Positions 22,849 to 31,161 of a stretch of DNA of 45,365 nt are shown one piece after another. The stretch comes from Candidatus Kaelpia aquatica (lineage in GTDB: Bacteria > Omnitrophota > Gorgyraeia > Kaelpiales > Kaelpiaceae). The number at the start of each line of letters is the position of its first letter. Position 1 is the stretch's first letter. The notes under the pieces are model-generated. The model saw only the letters and a list, made by a program, of their open reading frames with translations. It was not told the DNA's origin and did not search any database. The position numbers and the translations under genes are program-made. The stretch is taken from contig JAVCCU010000018.1 of assembly GCA_030765335.1 (NCBI GenBank), positions 1-45,365 of the forward strand, read 5' to 3'.

Positions 22849-24537
22849 ATGCTTGAACAGTTAGGCTATATATTTTCAAAAATATCAGTTGCCCATCTTA
22901 ATGTGCTCTTGCTCTTAGGCCTAGCGCTGTTTGGCGGTACAGTCGGCGGAAAGTTGTTTGAGCGTCTTAAGATCCCCAAAGTTGTAGGCTATATTATAAT
23001 CGGAGTTATTATAGGTAGGACTGGACTTAAATTAGTTGATATTGATGTAATTCAGTCTCTTCAGCCGTTCAGTTACTTTGCGCTTGGGTTAATAGGATTT
23101 ATGGTTGGAGGAGAGCTAAAGCGTGAAATCTTTCAGAAGTACGGGAAGCAGCTTATGTATATTCTGCTCTGTGAGGGTATAGCGCCTTTTATTCTCGTCA
23201 CTCTCTTTATGGGTTTTGCCTGTACAATTATATTCGGCAATGCTCAGTTTGCCTGGGCATTAGCTATATTGGTCGGGGCTATTGCATCAGCAACTGATCC
23301 TGCTACGACTACGAATGTTTTAAAAGAGTATCGAACCAGAGGGCCGTTAAGTTCAACAGTGCTTGGAATAGTTGCTTTAGATGACGGCCTTGCGCTTATA
23401 CTCTTTGTCTTAGCCTCTTCTGTTGCAGGAAGATTAGTAGGTCAGGAGAGCTCCTCTCTTCTCTATTCTTTTATCTATCCCCTATATGAGATTGGCGGCG
23501 CTATAGTGCTTGGCATAACATCAGGGCTCATACTTAATAAGATTATCCGCCACTACTCTGAAGCTGGGAGAGTGCTGGCATTTGCAATAGGAATGGTTCT
23601 TCTAGTTAGCGGTCTAGCCCTTGCTGCTAATGTCGATATGCTTCTTGCAACAATGACACTTGGAGTCGTAGTGGTTAACTCTACACCCCGCAAGAGTAGA
23701 GAGGTCTTTAAGCTTGTAGAAGGGTTCACTCCTCCTATATACGTGCTCTTCTTTGTCTTGGTTGGAGCAAGGCTGGATCTAAGGTGTCTGACTCTGCCTA
23801 TAATAATACTTGTAACTATATATCTATTTGGGACTATGGGAGGCAAGGCCTTAGGTGCTAGATTAGGAGCAAAGATATCGCATGCAACAGATAGTGTTAG
23901 AAGATATCTGCCTCTGGCATTATTTCCTCAGGCAGGAGTTGCAATAGGCTTATCTATTCTTGCGTCAAACTATTTTCCCGGTGAGATAGGCAATACGCTT
24001 GTTATAATAATAACAACAACAACATTTATAACTCAGATAGTCGGACCTCCTCTTACAAGGCTAGCTTTAAAGAGGGCAGGTGAAGTAGGATTAAATATAA
24101 CAGAGGAAGATATCATGCTTCAGAGTCATGCTGATGATATCATGGACAAAAACCCTCCTCTTATATATGAGAGCATGAGTCTGGTGGATATTCTAGATGT
24201 ATTTAGCAAGAGTAATAATCTCTACTATCCGGTAGTAGATAAAGAGAGAAGATTAAAGGGTATAATTACAATAGATAATATTAAAAGCAGTATGACAAGC
24301 ACCGATTTAGGTCCACTTGTTTTAGCCTATGATCTTATGGATACCGAAGTCATACTCGTCCATCCTGAGATGGAGATGACAGAGATAAAAGAGACTATCG
24401 ATATGTATAATCTGGACTATCTTCCGGTTGTAAATGAAGAGAAGTATCTACTTGGCTTTATTGAAAGAAGAGGATTTGACAGGTTTATATCTACTAGGAT
24501 TATTGAACTTCAAAAACAGACTGAGTCTTTAGGTTGA
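22849..24537 (+). CDS. Cation/proton antiporter with C-terminal CBS pair
   Basis: 562 residues. About 12-13 membrane helices (15-410) of the monovalent cation:proton antiporter-2 type, with GKLFERLKIPKVVGYIIIG at the start and ASATDPATTTNVL near residue 148 holding the transport Asp. Two CBS domains follow (about 435-555), so transport may respond to adenine nucleotides. Substrate is probably Na+ or K+ in exchange for H+, not resolvable here. No Shine-Dalgarno better than AAGG; 70 bases after lipA. Confidence 0.85.
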   Translation: MLEQLGYIFSKISVAHLNVLLLLGLALFGGTVGGKLFERLKIPKVVGYIIIGVIIGRTGLKLVDIDVIQSLQPFSYFALGLIGFMVGGELKREIFQKYGKQLMYILLCEGIAPFILVTLFMGFACTIIFGNAQFAWALAILVGAIASATDPATTTNVLKEYRTRGPLSSTVLGIVALDDGLALILFVLASSVAGRLVGQESSSLLYSFIYPLYEIGGAIVLGITSGLILNKIIRHYSEAGRVLAFAIGMVLLVSGLALAANVDMLLATMTLGVVVVNSTPRKSREVFKLVEGFTPPIYVLFFVLVGARLDLRCLTLPIIILVTIYLFGTMGGKALGARLGAKISHATDSVRRYLPLALFPQAGVAIGLSILASNYFPGEIGNTLVIIITTTTFITQIVGPPLTRLALKRAGEVGLNITEEDIMLQSHADDIMDKNPPLIYESMSLVDILDVFSKSNNLYYPVVDKERRLKGIITIDNIKSSMTSTDLGPLVLAYDLMDTEVILVHPEMEMTEIKETIDMYNLDYLPVVNEEKYLLGFIERRGFDRFISTRIIELQKQTESLG

Positions 24538-24577
24538 CGCTCTATTGTAACTAAACTAAGAGTAGAGGAGGTAAGAG

Positions 24578-24823
24578 ATGCTTGGTATCCATGCAATATC
24601 AATAGCGGCAGAGGTTTTTATTGTTTTAATCGGATTGGCGATACTATTGTTTAAGAAGAAAGCTATCGGCTTAGGAATTGCTCTTACTTACGGGATATAC
24701 GTCTTCTATGATATTGCAAAGTATACCCATTCCAATATTAGTCAATGTTTTCTCTACGGTCTATTCTTTATAGCGACTCTCTCTATGCTTTTAGTTGTTA
24801 TAAGGCTATATAAAACAAGTTAA
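24578..24823 (+). CDS. Small membrane protein, unknown function
   Basis: 81 residues with three hydrophobic helices (about 7-24, 31-47 and 55-76) and few polar residues between them. No known motif. It follows the antiporter by 40 bases with a strong ribosome site (AGAGGAGGTAAG), so it may be an accessory or simply co-transcribed. I do not recognise the family. Confidence 0.6.
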   Translation: MLGIHAISIAAEVFIVLIGLAILLFKKKAIGLGIALTYGIYVFYDIAKYTHSNISQCFLYGLFFIATLSMLLVVIRLYKTS

Positions 24824-24915
24824 TATTCTATTGTTTAATATTGATCAAACATTGGTTGCTCTTTCAGCTTCACCATCTTTTTAAGTTCTATTTTTAAGCT
24901 TAAAATCTATAGTTT

Positions 24916-24944
24916 TTGACTAAAACCCTATATTAATATATAAT
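24916..24944 (+). promoter_or_regulatory. Promoter of the HAD-OtsB/GH65 operon
   Basis: TTGACT (24916-24921), 17-base spacer, perfect TATAAT (24939-24944), 38 bases before the ATG at 24982, which has TAGGAGGAAC as ribosome site. No operator is apparent. Confidence 0.75.
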
Positions 24945-24981
24945 ACAACTTCATTGATAATATGATTTTTTAGGAGGAACA

Positions 24982-26592
24982 ATGAGTAAGTCTAACTTTG
25001 ATGCTGTAATATTTGATCTTGATGGGGTCATTACCGATACAGCGGTTTTACATGTTGAATCCTGGAAGGATACCTTTGATGACTATCTTAAAGAGTTGGA
25101 AGCCAGAGAAGGTAAAGAGTTTCGCGAGTTTACCCATAAAGGTGACTACCTCCCTTACGTAGATGGTAAGCCTCGCTATGAAGGGGTTAGGAGTTTTCTT
25201 TCTTCACGCGGTATTGAGATTCCATTTGGAGATCTAAGCGATGAAGCAGGTAAAGAGACCATATGCGGACTTGGCAATAAGAAGAACGAATATTTCCTTA
25301 AGCATCTTAAGGCTGAAGGAGCAGATCTCTTTAAATCTACGCTAGAGTTTATAAAGAAGCTGCATGAAAGAGGTATCAAGACAGCTGTAGCTTCATCATC
25401 TAAGAACTGTAAGACTATTCTTGAATCCGTCGGCATTGAAGATATGTTTCAATCCCGTGTTGATGGAGTAGTATCTGTAGAGCTGGGCTTAAAGGGTAAG
25501 CCCGAAGCCGATATATTCTTAAAAGCCGCTTCTAATATAGGCGTAGAGCCGTCACGCTCAGTCGTTGTTGAAGATGCAACGAGCGGTGTTGAGGCTGGAC
25601 GTAACGGCGGTTTTGGACTGGTTATTGGGATTGCACGTGAAAGCCATTTTAAGGACTTACTTGATAGCGGTGCCGATGTTGTTGTCTCCGATCTGGCTGA
25701 TATGTCTGTTGACTGGGTCGATAGCTGGTTTAAGAAAAGACCTAGAGAGTTTTTTAGTCATTGGGATAAGAGTGATAATTCTATAGATATTGATGGAGAG
25801 CTCATGGAGAGTAGTCCTAGCAGGGAGATAAATCCGCTCTATCTCTCCGGAGTTAAAGATCTATTTAAAGATAGGAAGCCTATCATATTCCTTGATTATG
25901 ACGGTACTCTTACTCCGATAGTGGCTAAGCCTGAACTTGCTGTACTCTCAAAAGATATGCGGGAGATAATCAAGGAGCTTATTTCAAAGTATACCGTAGC
26001 TATTGTAAGCGGAAGAGGAAGAGAGGATGTTGAGAATCTTGTAAATATAGAAGGTATACTCTATGCCGGCAATCATGGCTTTGATATTAAGGGACCTGAT
26101 CTCTCTATGACTCAGCCTGATGCAGAAGAAGCAATACCGGCGGTTAAAGAAGCAATAGCTTATTTTAAAGATAAGCTCTCATCTATCGATGGTCTATTAG
26201 TTGAAGAGAAGAAGTTTTCAGTTGCTGTCCATTATAGGCTTGTAGATGAAGATAAATATCTGAACGTTATTGAAGATGAGGTTAACAGGGTAGTGGCTAA
26301 ATTTAAGTTTTTACGCCTTATGCATGGCAAGAAGGTCTTTGAGGTTTTACCTAATATTTACTGGAATAAGGGCTGTGCAATAAGATGGATAGTCGATGCC
26401 CTTAAGCTCTCTTTTAAAGATAATTTAATTGTATATATAGGCGATGATACAACGGATGAAGATGCTTTTAGAGCTATTCGTTCCAGAGGTTGCAGTATCT
26501 TAGTAGCAGAGGAGCTGCGCCCTTCAGCTGCTGATTTCTGGGTTAAGAATCCTAATAGCGTTAAAGAGTTGTTTGAGAAGTTATTGAGTTAA
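24982..26592 (+). CDS. Fusion: beta-phosphoglucomutase-like HAD + trehalose-6-phosphate phosphatase
   Basis: 536 residues, two HAD phosphatase-fold domains in tandem. Domain 1 (about 1-235) is beta-phosphoglucomutase-like: nucleophile D12-L-D14 (FDLDGVITDT), AVASSSKN, and GKPEADIFLKAA. Domain 2 (about 285-536) is OtsB-like: D305-Y-D307 (FLDYDGTLTPI), VSGR, AGNHGFDI, and GDDTTDED (487-494). The GH65 phosphorylase follows by nine bases. The same order of three modules is one polypeptide in Mycobacterium tuberculosis OtsB1 (Rv2006), so this looks like the split form. Likely role: trehalose or related disaccharide turnover with interconversion of beta-glucose-1-phosphate and glucose-6-phosphate. 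Trehalose-phosphate synthase is not in the window. Confidence 0.85.
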   Translation: MSKSNFDAVIFDLDGVITDTAVLHVESWKDTFDDYLKELEAREGKEFREFTHKGDYLPYVDGKPRYEGVRSFLSSRGIEIPFGDLSDEAGKETICGLGNKKNEYFLKHLKAEGADLFKSTLEFIKKLHERGIKTAVASSSKNCKTILESVGIEDMFQSRVDGVVSVELGLKGKPEADIFLKAASNIGVEPSRSVVVEDATSGVEAGRNGGFGLVIGIARESHFKDLLDSGADVVVSDLADMSVDWVDSWFKKRPREFFSHWDKSDNSIDIDGELMESSPSREINPLYLSGVKDLFKDRKPIIFLDYDGTLTPIVAKPELAVLSKDMREIIKELISKYTVAIVSGRGREDVENLVNIEGILYAGNHGFDIKGPDLSMTQPDAEEAIPAVKEAIAYFKDKLSSIDGLLVEEKKFSVAVHYRLVDEDKYLNVIEDEVNRVVAKFKFLRLMHGKKVFEVLPNIYWNKGCAIRWIVDALKLSFKDNLIVYIGDDTTDEDAFRAIRSRGCSILVAEELRPSAADFWVKNPNSVKELFEKLLS

Positions 26593-26601
26593 AATATTAA
26601 T

Positions 26602-29016
26602 ATGGTAGATTCCAGCTGGAAAGTAGTTTATAACGGATTTGATCCTGAGGAAGAGCAGCTCAGGGAGTCGATCTGTACTCTTGCAAACGGCTATATTGGG
26701 GTAAGAGGAGCTGCCTATGAGTCTGGTGCTTCACGTATCCACTATCCCGGCTCCTATCTTGCAGGCGGCTATAATAAATTACCTACTCATATTGCAGGAA
26801 GGACTATATATAATGAAGACCTTGTCAATATTCCAAACTGTCTGCCTATAACGTTTAAGATTGCAGGTGGTGATTGGTTCTCTCCTTCAAAGACTAAGAT
26901 AAGATTCTATCGTCAAGAACTTGATCTCAGACGCGGATTTCTAAGAAGAGATATAAGGCTCCAGAGCCGCATGGGTCATAAGACACATCTGGAGAGCTTT
27001 AGAGTAGTAAGTATGGCCAATCCCCATCTAATAAGTTATAAATATACTATAACCCCGGAAAATTATAGCGGCTGGATTACTGTTAGAACCATGCTTGATG
27101 GTGCGGTTACAAATTCAGGAATTGAGCGCTACAGACAGCTTAACTCAAAGCATTTAGTCCCTCTATCTCTGGGAAAGTTCAGCTCTAATGGTGCTTATCT
27201 TGTAATGAAGACTTCTCAGTCTAAGATTACAATTGCTCAAGCTTCGAAAGTACGTATCTTTACTTCTAGCGGCGAGAAGAGACCAAACATAAAGCATATC
27301 AGTAGAGGTAAGGAGAGAATAGATCAGGTATTTAAGTTGTATGTAAAACAGGGCAGGCGCTATGAAATAGAGAAGACAGTATCGATCTATACGTCTAAAG
27401 ACGAAGGAATAGAGGAGCCTCTAGATTCTGCAATTCACCTGATTAAAAGGGTATCAAGGTTTGATAGTATTTTAAAGTCCCACGAACATGTTTGGGATGA
27501 GCTCTGGAAGAAGTTTGATATTCAGATTGATAGCGATATCTTCTCTCAGAAAGTGTTAAGGCTTAATATTTTTCACCTTCTTCAGGTAGCCTCGCCTCAT
27601 ATTACAAAGATAGATGCTGGCCTTCCTGCTAGAGGCTTACATGGCGAAGCCTATAGGGGTCATATCTTCTGGGATGAGATATTTGCGATGGCGCTATATG
27701 ACCTCCATCTGCCTGAGATATCTGAGTCTCTAATGCTCTATCGCTACAAGAGGTTGGATTGGGCTAGAAAGTATGCTAGAAGAGAGAAAGCAAAAGGAGC
27801 GATGTTCCCCTGGCAGAGCGGTTCAACAGGAGAAGAGGAGACCCAGATTGTTCATTTAAATCCGCTATCTGGTGAGTGGGGCCCGGACTACAGCCGTAAC
27901 CAGCGTCATGTATCACTTGCAATTGCTTATAACGCTTGGCGTCATTATATGAAGACAAAAGATGTTAGCTTCCTTGTGAATTACGGGGCTGAGTTAATAC
28001 TCTCTATTGCCAGGTTCTTTGCCTCAATGTCTAAGCTTGATGAAGGAGACGGCAGGTACCATATTGACGGTGTTATGGGCCCGGACGAGTTCCACGAGAA
28101 ACATCCTGACTCTGAAAGTGCGGGTCTAAAAGACAATGCCTATACCAACCTTATGACTGTCTGGCTGCTTATAAGAGCAGAGGAGGTTTTGAGTATTCTC
28201 CCAACTAAAGATAGGATCAGGATCTCACGCAAGATAGGGCTTAAGAAAGAAGAGCTTGCGTTTTGGAAAGATATTACTCAGAAGATGAACGTTATTATAA
28301 ATGAAGATGGTATCATCGCTCAGTTCGATGGCTACTTCGGTCTTAAAGATCTTAATTGGGAGCGGTACCGTGAAAGCTATGAGAGTATAGAGCGCTTGGA
28401 CAGGATTCTTAAAGCTGAAGGTAAGTCCCCGGATGATTATAAGATAACCAAGCAGGCTGATGTTTTGATGTTTTTCTATTTATTGAACTTAACAGAGGTT
28501 AAAGAGATATTTAATAATCTGGGTTATGAATTTAGTAAAGATACTTTGAATAAAAATTATAAGTATTATGTTAAGCGTACCTCTCACGGTTCTACCTTAA
28601 GCAAAGTAGTACACTGCTATATTGCTCACATCCTAAATAAACCTAAAGAGACCTGGAGATGGTTCAATGAGGTATTAGAGTCTGATATCTTTGATACTCA
28701 AGGCGGTACAACCTCTGAGGGAATACATATCGGTGTTATGGGTGGTTCTATAGACATAGTAATACGTGGTTTTATAGGTTTACGTATTTTAAAGGATAAG
28801 ATTAGACTCAATCCCCGTATTCCAAGACGCTGGCAGAGGGTAAAGTTTAGGATAAACTATAAAGGTAGCTGGATAACTTTCTCTGTAACAAATAGGCAGG
28901 TTACCGTCTTTGTTCAAGGACCTAAGAACAAGATCTTCCCTACAGCTATTGAGATTGGCTCTCGTACTCATAGCGTTATCTACGGTAAGCTCTCTAGATT
29001 TACTATTAAAAGTTAA
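26602..29016 (+). CDS. GH65 family disaccharide phosphorylase (trehalose/kojibiose/maltose type)
   Basis: 804 residues. N-terminal beta-sandwich (LANGYIGVRGAAYE is the family entry), a linker, the alpha-toroid catalytic domain and a C-terminal beta-sheet region. The general acid is E496 in VMGPDEFHE, and KQADVLMFFYLL and SCHG-type TSHGSTLS match phosphate-binding segments. It cleaves an alpha-linked glucose disaccharide with phosphate, giving beta-glucose-1-phosphate, the substrate of the HAD domain encoded just upstream. Which disaccharide cannot be told. No Shine-Dalgarno before the ATG; probably coupled to the upstream gene. Confidence 0.9.
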   Translation: MVDSSWKVVYNGFDPEEEQLRESICTLANGYIGVRGAAYESGASRIHYPGSYLAGGYNKLPTHIAGRTIYNEDLVNIPNCLPITFKIAGGDWFSPSKTKIRFYRQELDLRRGFLRRDIRLQSRMGHKTHLESFRVVSMANPHLISYKYTITPENYSGWITVRTMLDGAVTNSGIERYRQLNSKHLVPLSLGKFSSNGAYLVMKTSQSKITIAQASKVRIFTSSGEKRPNIKHISRGKERIDQVFKLYVKQGRRYEIEKTVSIYTSKDEGIEEPLDSAIHLIKRVSRFDSILKSHEHVWDELWKKFDIQIDSDIFSQKVLRLNIFHLLQVASPHITKIDAGLPARGLHGEAYRGHIFWDEIFAMALYDLHLPEISESLMLYRYKRLDWARKYARREKAKGAMFPWQSGSTGEEETQIVHLNPLSGEWGPDYSRNQRHVSLAIAYNAWRHYMKTKDVSFLVNYGAELILSIARFFASMSKLDEGDGRYHIDGVMGPDEFHEKHPDSESAGLKDNAYTNLMTVWLLIRAEEVLSILPTKDRIRISRKIGLKKEELAFWKDITQKMNVIINEDGIIAQFDGYFGLKDLNWERYRESYESIERLDRILKAEGKSPDDYKITKQADVLMFFYLLNLTEVKEIFNNLGYEFSKDTLNKNYKYYVKRTSHGSTLSKVVHCYIAHILNKPKETWRWFNEVLESDIFDTQGGTTSEGIHIGVMGGSIDIVIRGFIGLRILKDKIRLNPRIPRRWQRVKFRINYKGSWITFSVTNRQVTVFVQGPKNKIFPTAIEIGSRTHSVIYGKLSRFTIKS

Positions 29017-29368
29017 CTATCAAATAGTCTTAAAGAAGCAAAATATTGTGTAAAACTACTGTTTTTCTCTGGAAGCATCAAAAACTCTGTTACTAACACG
29101 TCAAGATGTCTGCCCTATGAGGCTGGACATATTGTAACTGTTTTAAAACAAAAGAGTTAGGACATTATTTTTATTGTTGTTTCGGTATTATTGATCTCAA
29201 GGTTTAATCCTGTTCCAGGTTCGATTAAAACAATTGAATAAAAATCACCCATCTACCTCTTGTCTTCAGTTAAGGTTTGCCATTGGGCCCATTGTTTGCT
29301 CCAGTTGATTTATTTAAAGAGAGGCCGAATCTTGAACTTTGTGAGAGTATTAATAGGCAAAGATAATG
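29017..29368. other. Intergenic region after the GH65 gene
   Basis: About 350 bases, AT-rich, between the GH65 stop and the HEPN stop (convergent). No hairpin with a T tract, no tRNA and no convincing reading frame. A short GGTTCGATT at 29217-29225 recalls a tRNA T-loop, but the flanks do not pair. The junction may mark the edge of an inserted HEPN/MNT segment; nothing more is visible. Confidence 0.4.
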
Positions 29369-29833
29369 CTAGAACTTTAATTTATGCTGAGGGTCTTCTG
29401 CAGATATTTTTTGGAAAACTTTATCTACAAATTCTTGCGCTATTTTCATAGCGTTTTTTGCTTCTTGAGCTGAACAAGGTATAGCGGGTTCATAAATGAA
29501 TTTATGTCTCTTTTTTCTCATAATATCATATGCTCTGATAAGTTGTTTAAACTCGTTGCCCAAAACATCTGTGGCAAATTTTATAACTGTTAAGTGCTTG
29601 TTTTTAACATCAGGGCGAAATCCATGGCTAAGTATCAGGGCAAGACCAGTGCGTAAGAGAGCGTTGTAAGCATAAGTATAGGCGCATTCTTCGTCCAGCC
29701 CGTAGTTTCTTTCCGCAGTTTTTAAATCAACGTATGCCCGCTTTAAAAGATTCCTTATGGCCTTGTGATCAACAGCACACTTTTTAATAACTCCTTCTTT
29801 TAAAAGATGTTCTTTGGAATTGTTATAACTCAT
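29369..29833 (-). CDS. HEPN-domain protein, likely toxin of an MNT/HEPN pair
   Basis: 154 residues, all-helical HEPN fold (RAYVDLKTAERNYGLDEECAYTYAYNALLR is a typical first helix pair). HEPN RNases carry R-x4-6-H; here R106-KKR-H110 followed by Y114 (RKKRHKFIYE), a shortened form, so RNase activity is uncertain. It overlaps the MNT gene upstream by 11 bases, the usual arrangement in which the nucleotidyltransferase neutralises the HEPN partner by adenylylation. Such pairs act as toxin-antitoxin or phage-defence modules. They are common on mobile DNA and oppose the direction of most genes here. Confidence 0.75.
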   Translation of the reverse strand: MSYNNSKEHLLKEGVIKKCAVDHKAIRNLLKRAYVDLKTAERNYGLDEECAYTYAYNALLRTGLALILSHGFRPDVKNKHLTVIKFATDVLGNEFKQLIRAYDIMRKKRHKFIYEPAIPCSAQEAKNAMKIAQEFVDKVFQKISAEDPQHKLKF

Positions 29834-30398
29834 CTTCTTTTCCTATAATCATTATCTTGGGATTATTTAAAAGGTCCATTATAAAACCGTTTTTATCCCT
29901 CTTCTTTAGATTAAATTCTTCGGCAGAATAAATGCTGGGGTTGATCTCTCGTTCTAATTTCTTCTCCAGCTCGGCAATCTTATCATAAAGCAAGGAGTCT
30001 TCGGGTTCGCCTATTATCATAAGGTCTATATCGCTTGAGAAGTTTTCTTTACCGCTTGCAAAAGAACCGTATATAAAAGCAAAATTTATGCCTTTAATAT
30101 ATGACAACGCCTTTTTAAGAAGCCCTTCAATCCCCACTGTTTTGGCAATAATATTTTTTAATTCGTTAAACAAAGGATGTTTAACATTTAGAGAGTAATA
30201 AAGCAGGTTTCCGGATCTGCTTGTTTCTAAAAGAGTATCTTTTTGAAATTTTAAAAGCTCTCTCCGTATGTTACCGGCAGAGTAGCCTAATATCCGCTCA
30301 AGCTCTCTTAAATAGAATTTTTTAGATTTGTTGGTGAAAAAGAGGGCAAGTAAGGCCCGTCTAATTTTTGATTTTGAGATATATAAGTTTTCAAGCAT
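29823..30398 (-). CDS. HTH + MNT nucleotidyltransferase, likely antitoxin
   Basis: 191 residues from ATG at 30398. A winged-helix N-terminus (LALFFTNKSKKFYLRELERI...NIRRELLKF) is followed by a minimal nucleotidyltransferase with GSFASGKENFSSDIDL (GS and D-x-D intact). It probably binds its own promoter through the HTH and adenylylates the HEPN partner. The frame stays open upstream to 30512, but that extension would translate the operator palindrome. The ATG at 30398 has AGGAG correctly spaced and gives a normal N-terminus (MLENLYISKSKIRRALLALF), so I prefer it. Confidence 0.78.
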   Translation of the reverse strand: MLENLYISKSKIRRALLALFFTNKSKKFYLRELERILGYSAGNIRRELLKFQKDTLLETSRSGNLLYYSLNVKHPLFNELKNIIAKTVGIEGLLKKALSYIKGINFAFIYGSFASGKENFSSDIDLMIIGEPEDSLLYDKIAELEKKLEREINPSIYSAEEFNLKKRDKNGFIMDLLNNPKIMIIGKEDEL

Positions 30399-30443
30399 TT
30401 GTACTCCTATTTGAATACAATTGTACTCAAATAGGAGTACAAA
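30398..30443. promoter_or_regulatory. 46-bp near-perfect palindromic operator of the MNT/HEPN pair
   Basis: Two 23-base arms meet with no spacer between 30420 and 30421 and match as inverted copies at 22 of 23 positions (core TGTACTCCTATTTGA). The dyad fills the space from the -35 of the promoter to the A of the start codon and includes the -10 and the Shine-Dalgarno, so a bound dimer would block transcription and starting RNA. Confidence 0.8.
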
Positions 30444-30448
30444 GTCAA
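30420..30448 (-). promoter_or_regulatory. Promoter of the MNT/HEPN pair
   Basis: On the minus strand TTGACT (complement of 30443-30448), 17-base spacer, TACAAT (complement of 30420-30425). The spacer and -10 are inside the palindrome. Start of transcription is expected near 30413, about 15 bases before the ATG. Confidence 0.75.
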
Positions 30449-30528
30449 GTTCCAAAAAAGAGTTTATTTTATAAATTCGATGGTTTTCTTGGAAGTGGCG
30501 GATATATTTCACAAAACTAGCTGAAATT

Positions 30529-30554
30529 GGTTAAGTTTGGTTAAGTTTGGTTAA
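30529..30554 (+). repeat. Short tandem repeat GGTTAAGTTT (2.6 copies)
   Basis: Copies at 30529-30538 and 30539-30548 are identical; the third stops after GGTTAA. It lies between the divergent MNT and Rrf2 promoters, followed by a weak hairpin (AAGCTC 30563-30568 with GAGCTT 30576-30581). Function unknown. Confidence 0.7.
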
Positions 30555-30631
30555 AATGAATTAAGCTCCCGGTTCGAGCTTTTGTCGGAGGTACTAAGCG
30601 CCCTAAAAGAAACAAAAACTCTATTTTTCTC

Positions 30632-30659
30632 TTGACATAAGAAGTCTTTAGCCTATAAT
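30632..30659 (+). promoter_or_regulatory. Promoter of the Rrf2 gene and sulfur/Fe-S run
   Basis: TTGACA (30632-30637), 16-base spacer, TATAAT (30654-30659), both consensus. The -10 is overlapped by the inverted repeat at 30657-30690. Confidence 0.85.
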
Positions 30660-30690
30660 CACTACTAATACTATCGAATAAGTAGTGATT
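30657..30690 (+). promoter_or_regulatory. Inverted-repeat operator at the Rrf2 promoter
   Basis: Perfect 10-base arms AATCACTACT (30657-30666) and AGTAGTGATT (30681-30690), separated by 14 bases. It covers the end of the -10 box, the transcription start and most of the leader, right where an Rrf2/IscR-type repressor would act on its own gene. As RNA it would also form a hairpin just before the GGAGG. Confidence 0.6.
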
Positions 30691-30700
30691 AGGAGGAGTT

Positions 30701-31141
30701 TTGAAGCTTTCGACTAGGAGTAGGTATGGATTGCGATTAATGTTTGAGTTAGGACTTGAATATGGTAACGGCCCTGTATTACTCAAAGATATTGCAAAGA
30801 GAGAGGGAATTTCAGAGAGATATCTAGGCCAGCTTGTTATTCCTCTAAAAAACTCTGGACTTATTAATTCAATCCGTGGTGCACGCGGCGGGTATCTCTT
30901 GAGTCAGAACCCGGCAGAGATCTCTATTAAAGATATAATTGAGGTTTTAGAAGGAGATCTTAATTTAGTTGAATGCGTTAAAGACGATTCTTTATGTAAC
31001 AGGGTATCTATTTGTGCTACTCGCAGGATCTGGGCATTGTTGGGTGATAATATAAAAAAAGTCTTAAACTCTTTTACATTAGCAGATTTAGTTAAAGAGC
31101 ATCAAGGTAGCAAGAATAATATTTTGATGTATAATATCTAA
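30701..31141 (+). CDS. Rrf2/IscR-family transcriptional regulator
   Basis: 146 residues. Winged-helix domain with the family start [18 protein letters not shown] and GARGGYLL in the wing. Three cysteines C92, C99, C105 ([15 protein letters not shown]) match IscR C92, C98, C104 closely, so it probably binds a [2Fe-2S] cluster and senses Fe-S or redox state; CymR-type regulators of cysteine synthesis lack these Cys. It heads a run of cysteine, sulfur and Fe-S genes, starting with cysK, and likely controls them and itself through the operator at its promoter. TTG start with AGGAGGAG. Confidence 0.88.
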   Translation: MKLSTRSRYGLRLMFELGLEYGNGPVLLKDIAKREGISERYLGQLVIPLKNSGLINSIRGARGGYLLSQNPAEISIKDIIEVLEGDLNLVECVKDDSLCNRVSICATRRIWALLGDNIKKVLNSFTLADLVKEHQGSKNNILMYNI

Positions 31142-31161
31142 ATAATAATAAAACCTATATT

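Noticed and set aside
29260-29451. 63-codon plus-strand frame
   Set aside because: It overlaps the HEPN gene on the other strand, lacks a ribosome site and has no recognisable product.
29217-30590. tRNA fragments GGTTCGATT (29217) and GGTTCGAGC (30571) as att sites of an inserted HEPN/MNT island
   Set aside because: The flanking bases do not form T-stems or acceptor stems and the two share only about seven bases, so no duplicated attachment site can be claimed.
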